64,000 bases of DNA from assembly GCA_020310875.1 (NCBI GenBank), contig CM035407.1, forward strand, positions 224,488,045 through 224,552,044, given 5' to 3'. Each line of letters opens with the position of its first letter. The stretch's first letter is position 1. The DNA is from Ceratopteris richardii. Taxonomy: Eukaryota; Streptophyta; Polypodiopsida; Polypodiales; Pteridaceae. Below, in pieces: positions 53,942-64,000 of this stretch. The position numbers and the translations under genes are program-made. The notes beneath the pieces were generated by a model. That model had not been told where the DNA came from. It saw only the letters and a list, made by a program, of their open reading frames with translations, and ran no database searches.

Positions 53942-55430
53942 TCCTCGATTTTCACACTCTTTTTCTTCCTCACCTTTTGATCTCATTGACTAGATCTTGA
54001 ATTCTTCTTTTCCTTCCTAGGAGTGATGACTTTTGGGGACCTGGATTCTACCCAGTCTAGGAATTCCTCTTCCGATGAACATTCAGGTATGTCCGAATCT
54101 ACTTCCCATTCTACGTCATTCACTTGCTTACCATAATCCGAAATTTCTTCTTTAGGCTTATCCTCTTCTGTTTTCTCTCTTACTAGGTTTACAGTGAAGA
54201 TGAATATATCATAAACGTCTTTGTCACAATGGAGGGTCCATTGTTCTTCGTTAATTGCAATATCCATAGCTGCTAAAATGTTTGCCCAGCAATGGGGTTT
54301 GAATTCCTCGTCTAGAAATACTACCGGGTCATATGCTAGGTCTTCAATGGGTCTGGAAGTTTGTCCAACTCCTGACGTCCTTGCTGTAGCATGCTCCTCC
54401 TCCTTGGCTGTGATTTTCCACATCCACAAGCATATCCTCATGCAACCATGATGGATCTGATGTTAAGGAATGTACTAATTCCTTCTCCTCTTCGTTTCTA
54501 TGTGTTGTATTCCATTGCAAAGGTGGTAGGTCCCTATGTGAATAGTCTCTGAGGACCACTTTCGTGGTTACTCCTAGGTGTTGTAGGTACAAAGAGTTGG
54601 TTCTCCAATATTGTAGAACCTGCAACTGTCGCATAAAAGGTCTACCTAAGAGCATCTCATATGCTTGATTCTTTCCAAAATCTCATATTGCAAAGGTGTG
54701 ATCAAATTCTACTCTGCAAGTGGATAGAGTAATTCCTTCCAACAATCCTAAGGGTATTTCTATGTGTCTGTCTGCCATCTGTAGTTTCATCCGCATAGGT
54801 CTAAGGGCTGGTTTTCCCCAACATTTCCACAGTGAAGTGCTTGTGATGGCTACTCCTAAACCTCTATCTAGAATGGCTTTGGTAGTGTGACCCTTGTACG
54901 TAATGGGCATATAAGCGTTACCCTCCTCTCCTTCACTCGCATTGCCCACTTTATCTAGGGGTATCTCAGGCACCTTTCCTCATGCACTTGGTCTAGAGGA
55001 GGTTGTGGCTATTTCTAGGAACTAGTTTGCTACATGTTTCCATAGTTCAGGTTTGATCTTCAACAACTCGTCCAGAGTTAAATGGCATTCAACTTTCGTG
55101 TTCCAAATAGGTTTTGTATTCCTAGGAAGAACTGAGTTCTCTCCCCTTGCTTGAATAGTGGGGGCTTTTACTTGAACTGAATAGTCTTCCCAAGGGCCCG
55201 TAAAGTGAGGTAGCTCTTGCAAAGAGTTAGATTCAAAACTAATGTGCTCACTTGGCCAATCATCCACTTGATCTCCATAGATAGATAGGATGTCTGTAGG
55301 GAACTGTTCTCCTGAGTCATCAATCTCGAGTATGGGTGGTCGGATTCTTGTTCCAGTCTCCATCTTTCTTCTTGAATCTCTTTCAAGATGGCGTGTGAAT
55401 CCGTATAACCCATTTGATGATTTTCTAAAT
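53942..55430 (-). pseudogene. Decayed Ty3 gag-pol junction and protease, upstream half of the interrupted element
   Basis: Frames 55363-55022 (LQELPHFTGPWE), 54973-54683 (MPEIPLDKVGN, then AILDRGLGVAI where active proteases have DSGA), 54655-54344 (RPFMRQLQV) and 54441-53983 follow the order of the protease region in the intact pol at 34300-33300. The catalytic Ser/Gly motif is changed to DRG, so it is inactive. It continues at 45804 beyond the copia insertion. Confidence 0.87.
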
Positions 55431-55439
55431 CTGACCTAG

Positions 55440-56945
55440 CCTGTTCAAATAGAGTGCATTATCTCATATTTTGCATCAAATTAGCTTCATAGTTCTTGAT
55501 AGTGATTTAATCCAAGAGATCAAAGATTCACATATTGAAGCTGATTATTGTTAGTCTATAATCAATAAGTTATCCAAAAATGATAAAGATAAAGCATTCT
55601 CTAATTTTCAAGTGGAGAAAGGTTTGCTCAAAAGAAAGGGAAAGATTTGTGTGCCTAATTCCCAAGAAGGAAAGTTGAGAAAAGAAGTTATTTTCAAGAA
55701 CCATGATGTACCTTGCGTAGGACATTCTGGTATTGAGAAAACTTTGTAGTTGATCAGATGCACTTTTTGGTGGCCAAAGATGGTAAGAGATGTAAACAAT
55801 TATGCAAGTCGGTGTTTTAAATGTCAAGTGAATAAAGCAGAGATGATTAGTCCTCCACGTCTACTACAACCATTGGAGATACCACAATATTGTTGGGATA
55901 GTATTTCCATGCACTTCATAATGGGTTTACCTAGGACACCAAGACAAAAGAATGCTATTCTTGTAGTGGTTGATCGTTTGAGCAAAATGGCACACTTTAT
56001 CCCTACAAAGGAATCAGTGGAGGCTCCGCAAGTCGTAGAACTATTTATTCAGAATATTTTTAGATTGCATGGTCTACCGAAATCAATAGTTTCATATAGG
56101 GATCCGAGATTTATAGGAAAATTTTGTAAACACATGTTCAATAAGCTTCAAGTTCTACTCAAGATGAGTAGTGGAGAGCATCCACAGGCAGACAGTCAGA
56201 CTGAAAGAGTTAATGAGATACTGGAAGATATGCTACGGGCATATGTTTTAGAAAAGCAAATAGATTGGGATAGTTTCCTCCTATTAGTTGAGTTTTCTTA
56301 TAATAGTTTAAAGCACAAGACTACTAGGCTGACACCTTTTGAGGTGATCTACGGATTTATTCCACATAGTCCAACTACCATTGGGTTACCCAAGAAGTCT
56401 CCGAGTGCTTCATAATTTTTAACAGATATGCAAGCTAACTTGAAAATAGCTCAGTTCAATCTCCAAGAAGATACTAAGAGAACAAAAGCATTTGTAGATC
56501 AACATCATACACCATGAATGTTTCAAGAGGGCAATAGTGTGTTTTTACAGGTTCCACTTGGTTCATCATTGACAGTGGGTCATAAGCCTAAGTTATCCCC
56601 TAGATTTTGTGGACCTTAGATAGTAATCAAGAAGATTAGTGATGTCGCACCTAAATTGCAATTGCTAGATGATTGCAAAGTTCACCCAGTTTTCCATGTT
56701 AGCAAGTTGAGACCATACATTTCTCGAGATATGTAGATGGTTTAATTGCTTTAGAAAATAAACCATCTCAGCCAAATGTTCCATTTTAGGTTCTTGATAA
56801 GAGGGAGCTAAAGTTACGAAATTGCTCCATACTAGAGTATTTAGTAGCATGGACTAGCCGTCCACTCACAGATTCTACTTGGGAATTAGAAGCCCTGATT
56901 CGCAAACACTTTCCTTCCTTGATCATTGAGGATAGTGATCTCTAG
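55440..56945 (+). pseudogene. Chromovirus-type Ty3 integrase and chromodomain fragment
   Basis: Begins within the RNase H/integrase linker (KGKICVPNSQEGKL), then integrase zinc finger (HDVPCVGHSG ... CFKCQVNK) with one stop. The core frame 55750-56415 follows (WDSISMHFIMGLPRT, VVDRLSKMAHFIPT, HPQADSQTERVN). After a stop come pieces of the C-terminus (VHPVFHVSKLRPYI) and a chromodomain-like end (YLVAWTSRPLTDSTWELE, 56840-56890). Several core residues are altered (YRDPRF for SDRDPRF). The opposite strand and different subfamily separate it from the neighbouring Ty3 pieces. Confidence 0.9.
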
Positions 56946-56958
56946 AAGGCGAAGAGAG

Positions 56959-57250
56959 TGTTAGATTTGTTTAGACCTTCATGGTCTACCATTGGTCTAC
57001 CTACATTTGGTCAAGGACCCTAGCTAGGTCAAGGACCAGAGCTTGAGGGAGTCAAGGCTCTAGCACGGATCTTTAAGGTTATTCCATCTCCTCAGAGTGG
57101 CCATATGAGGAGTGTTTGGAACTTAGGGCTATTTAAGGTTGGGAGGAGATTTGCAGGTAGCTAATTGCGATCTTTCATGTAGGCTCTCATAGTGCTTCTT
57201 CTGCATCATATTGCTATGCTATGGTTGCCTCTAGTCTTTGTGATGAGAAT
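56959..57250 (+). repeat. Possible start of the chromovirus 3' LTR
   Basis: TGTTAGATTTG follows the purine run AAGGCGAAGAGAG just after the last stop of the chromodomain frame. No second copy is present, so the right end is a guess. Confidence 0.4.
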
Positions 57251-57289
57251 GAGCTTGTTTCAATTGATTAAGCACAAAATTCTAAAAGT

Positions 57290-57720
57290 TGAATGGATGC
57301 TATGCAATCATAATATGATTCTATCATGAAAAATGGTACTTGGTCTTTATGTGGCTTGTCTCCTAGCAAGAAGGCCATTGGCACTAAGTGGGTATACAAA
57401 TTGAAGTGTAAGCTTAAAGGAACAATTGACACTTATATTGCTAGGCTTGTTGCAAAAGGTTATGCCCAAGAAAGAGGCATTGATTTTGATGAGACCTTTG
57501 CACCTACATGCCGAATGACAATTGTTTGTAGCATCTGTGCACCTACAACTCATCATGGTTGGAATGTACATTAGTTGGACATTAAAACTGCATTTTTTAA
57601 TGGTGAATTGCATGAAGAAGTGTATGTTTTTTAGTCCCATGGTTTTGTGCAAAAAGGGCATGAAAACAAAGCATGTAGGTTGAAAAAGGCATTATATCAT
57701 TTGATCATTCCATACATATG
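57290..57720 (+). pseudogene. Copia reverse transcriptase fragment
   Basis: Reads NGTWSLCGLSPSKKAIGTKW, then YIARLVAKGYAQERGIDF, DETFAPT, and after a stop LDIKTAFFNGELHEEVYV and FVQKGHENKACRLKKALY. This is the first third of a copia RT with at least two stops. Both ends are truncated. Confidence 0.88.
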
Positions 57721-58249
57721 CTTTGCAAAAACTCATTCAAAGCCATTTTGTTTTTCAATGAGCTCATCCATGGAAGAGATGCAATTTTCTTATCCTTGTT
57801 TTGCAGCCCTAGTAAGGATAATGAAGGGTACACATTTGAACCCATTCCCAATCGTCTACCAGTATGCTTGGGATTGGAAAGCTAATTATCTGTGATCATC
57901 TTTACATTCACTCCTAAGTTCAAAGCTTGCTCAAATGGTTTGAGTACTCTCATGTTGAGGGATTAAAGAGGGGCATTAAGGCATAGAAATGCCAAAGTTC
58001 ATCCTCACCTTCTTTGATTTTTTTCAAGTACTTCTTGCAAGGCCATTTCCAATGAATTTAATCCTTATTCAACAAACTTGTCAATGATTGCATGTCCACG
58101 TGTCTTAATTTCATATTTGTCAAGACCTTTGAGGAAGTGGAGGACTTGATGAATGGAAAGAATCAAATGAGAAGCTTTCCAAAAGAAAGTATTGACATTA
58201 GTAACAATCGCAACTACCTCAATCTTCCCCTGCTTACAAGTTGAGTCCA
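57721..58249. other. Unassigned sequence
   Basis: No credible frame or repeat boundary seen. Confidence 0.4.
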
Positions 58250-58786
58250 AAAACACCTCATCTTCTCACTTCTTGGTAACATGCAAAGACTTTCATGTGA
58301 AGGAAGACTGATCAATTTTTAATGGATCATCATCTAAAAGATGAGCATTTTCTATAATAATATTACCTAACTGTAGAGAGTACATATGCGGAAGCAAAAT
58401 GAAAAGTAAAGTACTCTCACAAAACAAAGAATGTGTGAGACGCAAAATGAGTAGACCATGAAATGGGTAAACTCATCTGGATTAGAAATGAGCTTTCCAA
58501 GAGCATGGAGTAGGCTCCTCAAGCTTCTAGCCAGTACAAGTGAGGGGAGAGGCCCTCCTTATATAGATTTGGGAGGGGCTCTCAAAAGTACATCATATGT
58601 GGGATAAGTCTCCTGAAAGGAGAATGAATACAATTGGTAGAAGCACATGGCAAGGTACCCAAATACAAAGGAAATACAATATAAAATGGAAATAGACTAG
58701 AAATGGAGTGCCTCCTGGATACAAAATGGAGATGCACTCATGCAAATACAAATGTAGATGAATTAGGAGCAATCATGTCGTCAACA
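58250..58786 (-). repeat. 3' LTR of a truncated copia element
   Basis: On the - strand it starts TGTTGACGACATG right after a GCAGAGGGGG purine run and the RNase H end. The far end (left) is not defined by any second copy; 58250 is approximate. Confidence 0.5.
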
Positions 58787-58925
58787 CCCCCTCTGCAACT
58801 CCATTTCGGAGCGGTTGAATGCTGCAGAGGTCCACCAAGCACTGAAGCGGAACCAGAGGTAGAGCCTTCGTGAACATGTCTACCAAGTTCTCCTGAGAGG
58901 TACACTGCTCCAGAGGAATCTCCTG
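58787..58925 (-). pseudogene. Copia RNase H C-terminus, truncated
   Basis: On the - strand, from about 58921, the frame gives CTSQENLVDMFTKALP, the known end of a copia RNase H, then the polypurine tract. Upstream is cut at about 58925, where Ty3 sequence begins. Confidence 0.8.
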
Positions 58926-58929
58926 AGAT

Positions 58930-59960
58930 CATCAAATTGTTGATCTTCTTTTGTTTTTTTTTTATTTTTTTCAACTTCTTGTTCTTTTTCCATTTCTTTG
59001 TGTTTATTTTTTCTATATGTTCGTGAGATTTTGTCTTTTATAGCGTCTATAGCTTCAACTTCTTCCAAGAATTGTGTTTTTCCAGTTTTTAAAATTATTC
59101 TTTCCTCCTGGTCTTCCTTTGTTTTTGACACCTTTATCATTTGTATTCCTATGTGAAAGATATCATATCCTTCTTCATTTTGGAATTTTACTCCCACATA
59201 TTCATCATTAGCTAGATCCATGGTGGTCAAAATCTGATTCCAACCATAAGGCTCAAACTCTTCATCTTTAAATTTTTGTGGTATATAGCTTTCATCTTGT
59301 GATTTCCTTTCTCCTTGACAATCTCCTTTCTTTAACATCCTTTTTTTATCTGTGTGACTCCTTATCACATTACATTTCCAAATTGATGATTCTGTCTCAT
59401 TCTGATCTTCACTCCCTGATTCTTCACTCAATTCCTAATTTTGATGTACTTTGAACCATTCCTGAGGGGACATATCACAATATTGACCATTTCTTAAATT
59501 TACTCTAGTTATCCTTCCTTTGCTTTGAAGATATAGGCAATCATTACCCCAATCTTGCACAATTTGCATTTGTCTCATAAATGGTCTTCCTAGGATAATT
59601 TCATGTGAAGTGGATTGTGGGAATTCAACTATGGCAAAAGTATGCTCTATCTCTATTCCACATATTTCCACAATCACCTTTTCCCATATTCCTAGGGGTT
59701 TTTCTATGTGTCCGTCTGCAAGTTGTAATATCATTTTAGTGGGTATTAACTCATTTTTTCCCCATTTCTCCCAGGTTTGTTTAGTCATGATAGCCACTCA
59801 TGATCCACTGTCTAATATGGTCTTAGCATGATTATTACCAAATTGTATTTTCAAGGTTGAGTTCCCTTCTTCTCCTTCACAGTATCCTCCTATTTTATCA
59901 ATAGGTATGTACAACAACTCTTCCAATTTATTTAGGTTCTTTGACTTTGTTTCCCAATTT
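58930..59960 (-). pseudogene. Decayed Ty3 protease region, third family
   Basis: 59797-59435 has TKQTWEKWGK, ADGHIEKPLG and RPFMRQMQIVQDWG, aligned with the protease region of the intact pol at 34943-28698. The DSG part lies before it, broken by a stop. 59431-58930 continues with YGWNQILTTMD, as YGWAEILATMD-like sequence does in the intact element. RT and later domains are missing. Confidence 0.85.
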
Positions 59961-59971
59961 TTTATATTGTG

Positions 59972-62459
59972 TTATAAGTGAGGATTTTGTTTTACTATCT
60001 CCTCCATTGTGGTGTGGTATAAAATTGTACAGTGTTTGTCTAGATTGATTTGGAAGGTTATTTGTGAAATATCTTCCTCATCAAGATGTTTCTTAGTTTC
60101 TGTTGCATTTGATCCTTCAACTATTGTTTGATGATTGTCTATGTCCCCCATTTTGAGTTGTGCTTCCTGTATGATTTGTTTACATCTTTGCATTCTTTCA
60201 TCCTCTAAATCTGGCATAGGATATGCCATCACATGATCCGTAGGATTTGGTCCATCTTGAATTCTTCCTTTGTATGTTTTTATCAGAGTCTTCATACTTT
60301 GTGAATTTTTTTCCTCCTCCTGAGTCTGTGTATTTTGTGGTTCACTATTGTTTGAATGTTCCATAGTCTCTTCATCCAAATTTTTACCCATTCTCATCTT
60401 TCTTTCCCATCTTCCTTTTTGTCTGTTTTTCTTTTCTTTTGGAAATGGAATTTTCTTATGTTCCTGTGTGTGTGTCTCCTTTGTTGTTTCTTGTTGTTTA
60501 GTTTGTACTCTTGTTATAGCATTTACAGTTACTTGATCATAGTCACTCAATTCTTCTTGCTCCATTATCTTAACTGTTTCTAATGGTATGTTACTAGATG
60601 TGTTCTGTTGTTTTTGAGGGTTTCTTGGGCAATCCTTTATTAAGTGTTCCTTGCCACAATCCTTACAATAGGCTCCTTCTATTCTTAGTGTAGGAGGTTG
60701 TGGGCAGTCTCTAATGAAATGCTCCCCCCGCATCTATAACAAGTTATCTTTTGGCTTCCTTTGAATTGGGATTTCTGATTGGACATGTAATTATTAGTTA
60801 TGTACATGAATGTGGTTGTGTCCATTTCAATTCTCTTGTTTCCCAAGTCCAAGGCTTGCAGTTCAGGTTCTCTCTATTCATATCCTTCCCAATCTTCATG
60901 ATATCCTTCATTCCAATGATAATCCTCTCTGTAAGATTATCTGAGTCTTGAGCTTTCTTCTTCTATTGGTGTGTATTTTATTAGTACTACGTTTGTTGGT
61001 AATGGTGGTTGTTGTCCAAGTACAGGTCTTGGTTGCTCCACAAATCCAGATTCTCTTTGTAAGTTGTGTTGGTTTGCATAATCTTTTTCTTTAATGGGTT
61101 GTTTATTGTAGAAGCATTCTTCTCTGGTATGGTTTGTCCATTTTCTTTCTAAGGTACAATATTTGAGTGTTTTTCTATCTTGCAAATGTTGTGGTTTGTG
61201 ATAAGGACATTGTTGAACCAAATGACTCTCTCCACAGTTATAGCATTTCTTATTTGTTGCTATCCTGGTGTTTATCAAATTCGTCTTGGTGTTAACTTCT
61301 AGGGCTTTAGCAATAGCTTGTGCTAATTCTTCTGTTGGTGGAATTTTATCTTCATTTGTTCTTGGTTGGTCAAATGCTAATAAATCTTGTCCTCTGTTAT
61401 CTTCCAAGTCTATTGCCTCTTTCACGCATGCTCCTAGATCAGGACATCTCCTATATTACACCAAGGTTCTTAATTGTGCACTTCTCAGTCCTTCTATGAA
61501 CAAAGACACTTGTCTTGCCATTGATGGTACCTCTTCTCTTGGACATCTATCAATGTATTGCTTGAATCTCCTAGCTGCCTCTCTGACATTTTCATCTTTT
61601 TGTTGTTTAAAACTATGTATCAGGGTAACTGTACTATGTTTAATTCTAGTTTTTGAAAATTCCCCTATAAAGGCTTCAAGGAAGGATTCAATATCTGGAT
61701 ACATTTCCTTTCTCAATGGAATGAAGCAAGATAATGCAGGTCCAATTAGGGTTAGACCAAATGCTTCAAATTGTACTTTGTAATCTTCTACTTCTTCTTC
61801 CCTAATTAATTGTCTAAATTCTGCAGCATGGGCATGAGGATCAGAATACCCTTCATATTGATTCTTCATGCATTTAGCTACTTGATAGAACCTAAGTTAG
61901 CTACTTGATAGAACCTAAGCATTCTTCCATGGTTTTGCCACTGATGTCTCCTTTTGATTGGAAAATCATTCATTCCTTCTGCTTCTCTTTCAAAAGGATT
62001 TGGGGAAGTGTGTACTCTCCTACCTTGTTGTTGTGCAATATTAGTGTGAGTTTCATTTTTTCTTGGCAAGTCTGGTTGCCCTAGGTTTTATTCCCAAGGT
62101 CTCTTGTCTGCACATTGCCCTAAATCATTAGAGTTTTCTTGATCCTGTGAAAATATGTATACACATCCCTGTCTATGCTCATATCTGCCATCCTTAAATT
62201 GTGCTACTGGTGTTATATTTAAGGGAACTTCTAAGTTTCTCATCCTAATGAGAAACTTATGCATATCATCTTGATACACATAGGTTCCACACCTATTTGT
62301 ATACATGTACTTGAGAATATTTCTACTAGTTTCAGAGGCTTCATTTGTTTCATTTAGGTTTTCCATGTTATCTATCTGTCCTAAATCCTTTTCTTGTAAA
62401 TATCCTAACACTGTCTCTATCTCCTTCCTTTTTAACTCTTGTTTATCAGGTGTGAACAA
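59972..62459 (-). pseudogene. Decayed Ty3 gag, third family
   Basis: Starts ATG at 62459. Pieces 62459-62088 (LKYMYTNRCGTYVYQDD), 62069-61878, 61869-61456 (YSDPHAHAAEFRQL, RFKQYIDRCP), 61425-60937 (CYNCGESHLVQQC) and 60733-59972 (GEHFIRDCPQP, CKDCGKEHLIKDC) follow the gag at 38303-34947 in order, with stops and frameshifts between. The same knuckle set is visible, which puts both elements in one lineage, although this one is AT-richer and far diverged. Confidence 0.88.
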
Positions 62460-62495
62460 TTTATTAACCAGATCTCAAAATCATTCAATTAATTC

Positions 62496-62925
62496 ATGAT
62501 TCTGTGAAGAGAATCGTGTTTGTCACGATCCTATGAATAGAATCATCTTTTTTCACGATCTTGTGAATATTTCGGATTTTCCGCGATTCTGTGAATAGAA
62601 TCGTGTTTCTCACGATCCTGTGAATAGAATCGTGTTTCCCACGATTCTGTGAAGGAAATCGTGTTTTTCACCATCCTGTGAAGGAAATCGTGTTTTCACG
62701 ATCCTATGAAGGAAATCGTGTTTTTCACGATCCTGTGAAGGAAATCGTGTTTTTCACGATCTTGTGAAGGAAATCGTGTTTTTCACGATCCTGTGAAGGA
62801 AATCGTGTTTTTCACGATCCTGTGAAGGAAATCGTGTTTTTTACGATCCTGTGAAGGAAATCGTGTTTTTCACGATCCTGTGAAGGAAATCGTGTTTTTC
62901 ACGATCCTGATCCCAAACAATCGTG
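62496..62925. repeat. Tandem array of about 29-bp repeats with AATCGTGTTTTTCACGAT core
   Basis: About 14-15 units of GAAGGAAATCGTG, TTTTTCACGATCCTGT type. Each is a small hairpin (ATCGTG / CACGAT). The left units are more diverged than the central ones. It lies just upstream of the third-family gag, in its leader. Confidence 0.93.
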
Positions 62926-64000
62926 ATTGCTCACAATCATTAAAAACACGATTTTCTTATGAAAATCATATTCTGGGGATCGCGATGTTGTGTTTGATTA
63001 AGGAATCGTGATTTTGTGTTTGATTACAGAATCGCGATTCTGTCCAACTTTTTGTAAATTTTTGGTTTTCTTTTTTTTTTATTTCTTCTTACTCTAATGG
63101 AGGCGCCTTAACAAAATAATAACATGCAATAAAGAACTTTTGACAAAATAAAAAATTCAAAAAATAAAAAGTCTCAATTCTTTGTTTTCCACTTCTTTAT
63201 GTATTTTTGAGCTTTTTTCCAATACTTCTAACTTGAAAATATGTAAAAATTTTATGTTAAAAGGATTACCTTGTAGCCTGATCCACCACTGTCCAAGAAC
63301 TTTGTGATTGTAGGAAATCGCGACTCTGTCAGTGCTCTCTCCACTCACTCCCTCACTCAAATGACTATTTTTTTGAACTTCTAGGCTTTTATAGACTTCA
63401 GACAATCGCGATTGTGAGTGATTTTCACAATTTTGAGTTCCACTTTTTTTAATTCTGGTTCTTTTACAATTTTTGTGGTTTTATTCAAAAAATTTTATCC
63501 CTTCCAACAAAACTTTTCCCTCTTTTTTCAACTGATGAAAATCGCAATTTTGTATCCAATTCTCAAATCTGATCACTTAATGCTCACTTCTTACTGAATT
63601 TTTACTTTCCTTTGATTGTGCAGCTATTGGAACCTTAAAATGACTTACCTCAATACCGAATAGTGCAACTAGATCATTTTCATACTTTTACTGAAAATCG
63701 TGATTCTGTGATGAGAATCGCATTTTTTTTTAACTTCTTTTCTTTTGCACTTTCTGACTTTTCTTTCCACCTGGTCTTCTCCACTGTTCTTCACCAACTC
63801 CAAATCAATTATCACCTGCCACAATTTCTAGATTTTTCTTTCACTATTCCCTTTCCCCTTTTCAACACAAATCCTCCTGCAAAATTTCCTAAGAAAAAGA
63901 AATTTGTTTGGATTTTTAATAGATTTTATGATTTTTTTTAGTATTTTAATCCTAAATCAAGGAAAACACTTCACTTAGGGTTTTCTTGTTTCAAAATCCC
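62926..64000 (-). other. Leader of the third Ty3 family, runs off the right edge
   Basis: AT-rich and non-coding. Scattered AATCGCGATT and AATCGTGATT motifs (near 62985, 63005, 63035, 63405, 63700) continue the theme of the array. The primer site and LTR are expected beyond the window. Confidence 0.55.

Noticed and set aside
62496-62925. CRISPR-like array
   Set aside because: Units are tandem without unique spacers, in a plant retroelement leader.
1-64000. tRNA or rRNA genes
   Set aside because: I found only tRNA-complementary primer sites of LTR elements; no cloverleaf or rRNA stretch was recognised by reading.

Overview
The window is a nest of transposable elements in a plant nuclear genome. 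Plant origin is indicated by Ty1/copia elements primed with an initiator-Met type primer site, Ty3 elements with a tRNA-Asp type primer site as in Athila/Tat elements, GT-AG introns, and TATA and G-box promoters. I see no host single-copy gene and no tRNA, rRNA or CRISPR array. The sequence does not let me name a species.

Layout, left to right. 1-920: 3' end of a + strand copia element. 921-2420: leader, primer site and 5' LTR of a truncated - strand Ty3 element. 2579-23615: a complete - strand LTR element with two 727-bp LTRs, 5-bp target duplication TACCC, primer site and polypurine tract, but a non-coding interior (LARD-like). Inside it, at about 4259-17180, sits a 12.9-kb DNA transposon. 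23859-40898: a very young, complete - strand Ty3 element (target duplication CTCAC, LTRs differing at one base by eye) with gag, pol and a large third ORF. 40904-43765: decayed 3' end of a related + strand element. 43785-55430: a decayed - strand Ty3 pol/gag, split by a complete copia element at 45810-53936 (target duplication CTTCT). That copia element is itself interrupted by a 1.68-kb non-coding element at 47133-48816 flanked by TTAA. 55440-58925: chromovirus-type and copia fragments. 58930-64000: decayed - strand Ty3 gag/protease and its leader.

The most remarkable part is the 12.9-kb DNA transposon. Terminal inverted repeats begin TAGGGCGAAAAACGGCC. I reconstruct four genes from splice sites whose phases agree: (1) a DDE transposase of about 782 aa whose D, D, CxxC, HxxxxH and E spacing closely follows the RAG1/Transib type; (2) a 497-aa orphan; (3) a 510-aa protein joining a histone H3/CENH3-like N-terminal half (ARTK tail plus histone fold with a long loop 1) to a Ulp1/SENP-type cysteine peptidase; (4) a 388-aa orphan. 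Genes 2 and 3 diverge from a promoter region with G-box palindromes that is itself duplicated.

The non-coding parts around genes 2 and 3 hold 15 copies of a 67-70 bp hairpin. Its outer arms (ACGACCGATGCAAGCGAT and complement) are nearly constant, while the inner stems vary but still mostly pair. Six lie in a 216-bp tandem array inside the gene 2 intron. The transposase gene and gene 4 have none. A chromatin-type protein encoded beside many copies of one motif suggests a cis/trans system for controlling the element's own chromatin, loosely like the VANC anti-silencing system of VANDAL elements. That function is inference.

A second pattern recurs in three separate Ty3 elements: the leader between primer site and gag holds an array of short palindromic repeats with an ATCG(C/T)G core. 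The young Ty3 element also has a second retropepsin-like domain after integrase and a single in-frame TAG between gag and pol.
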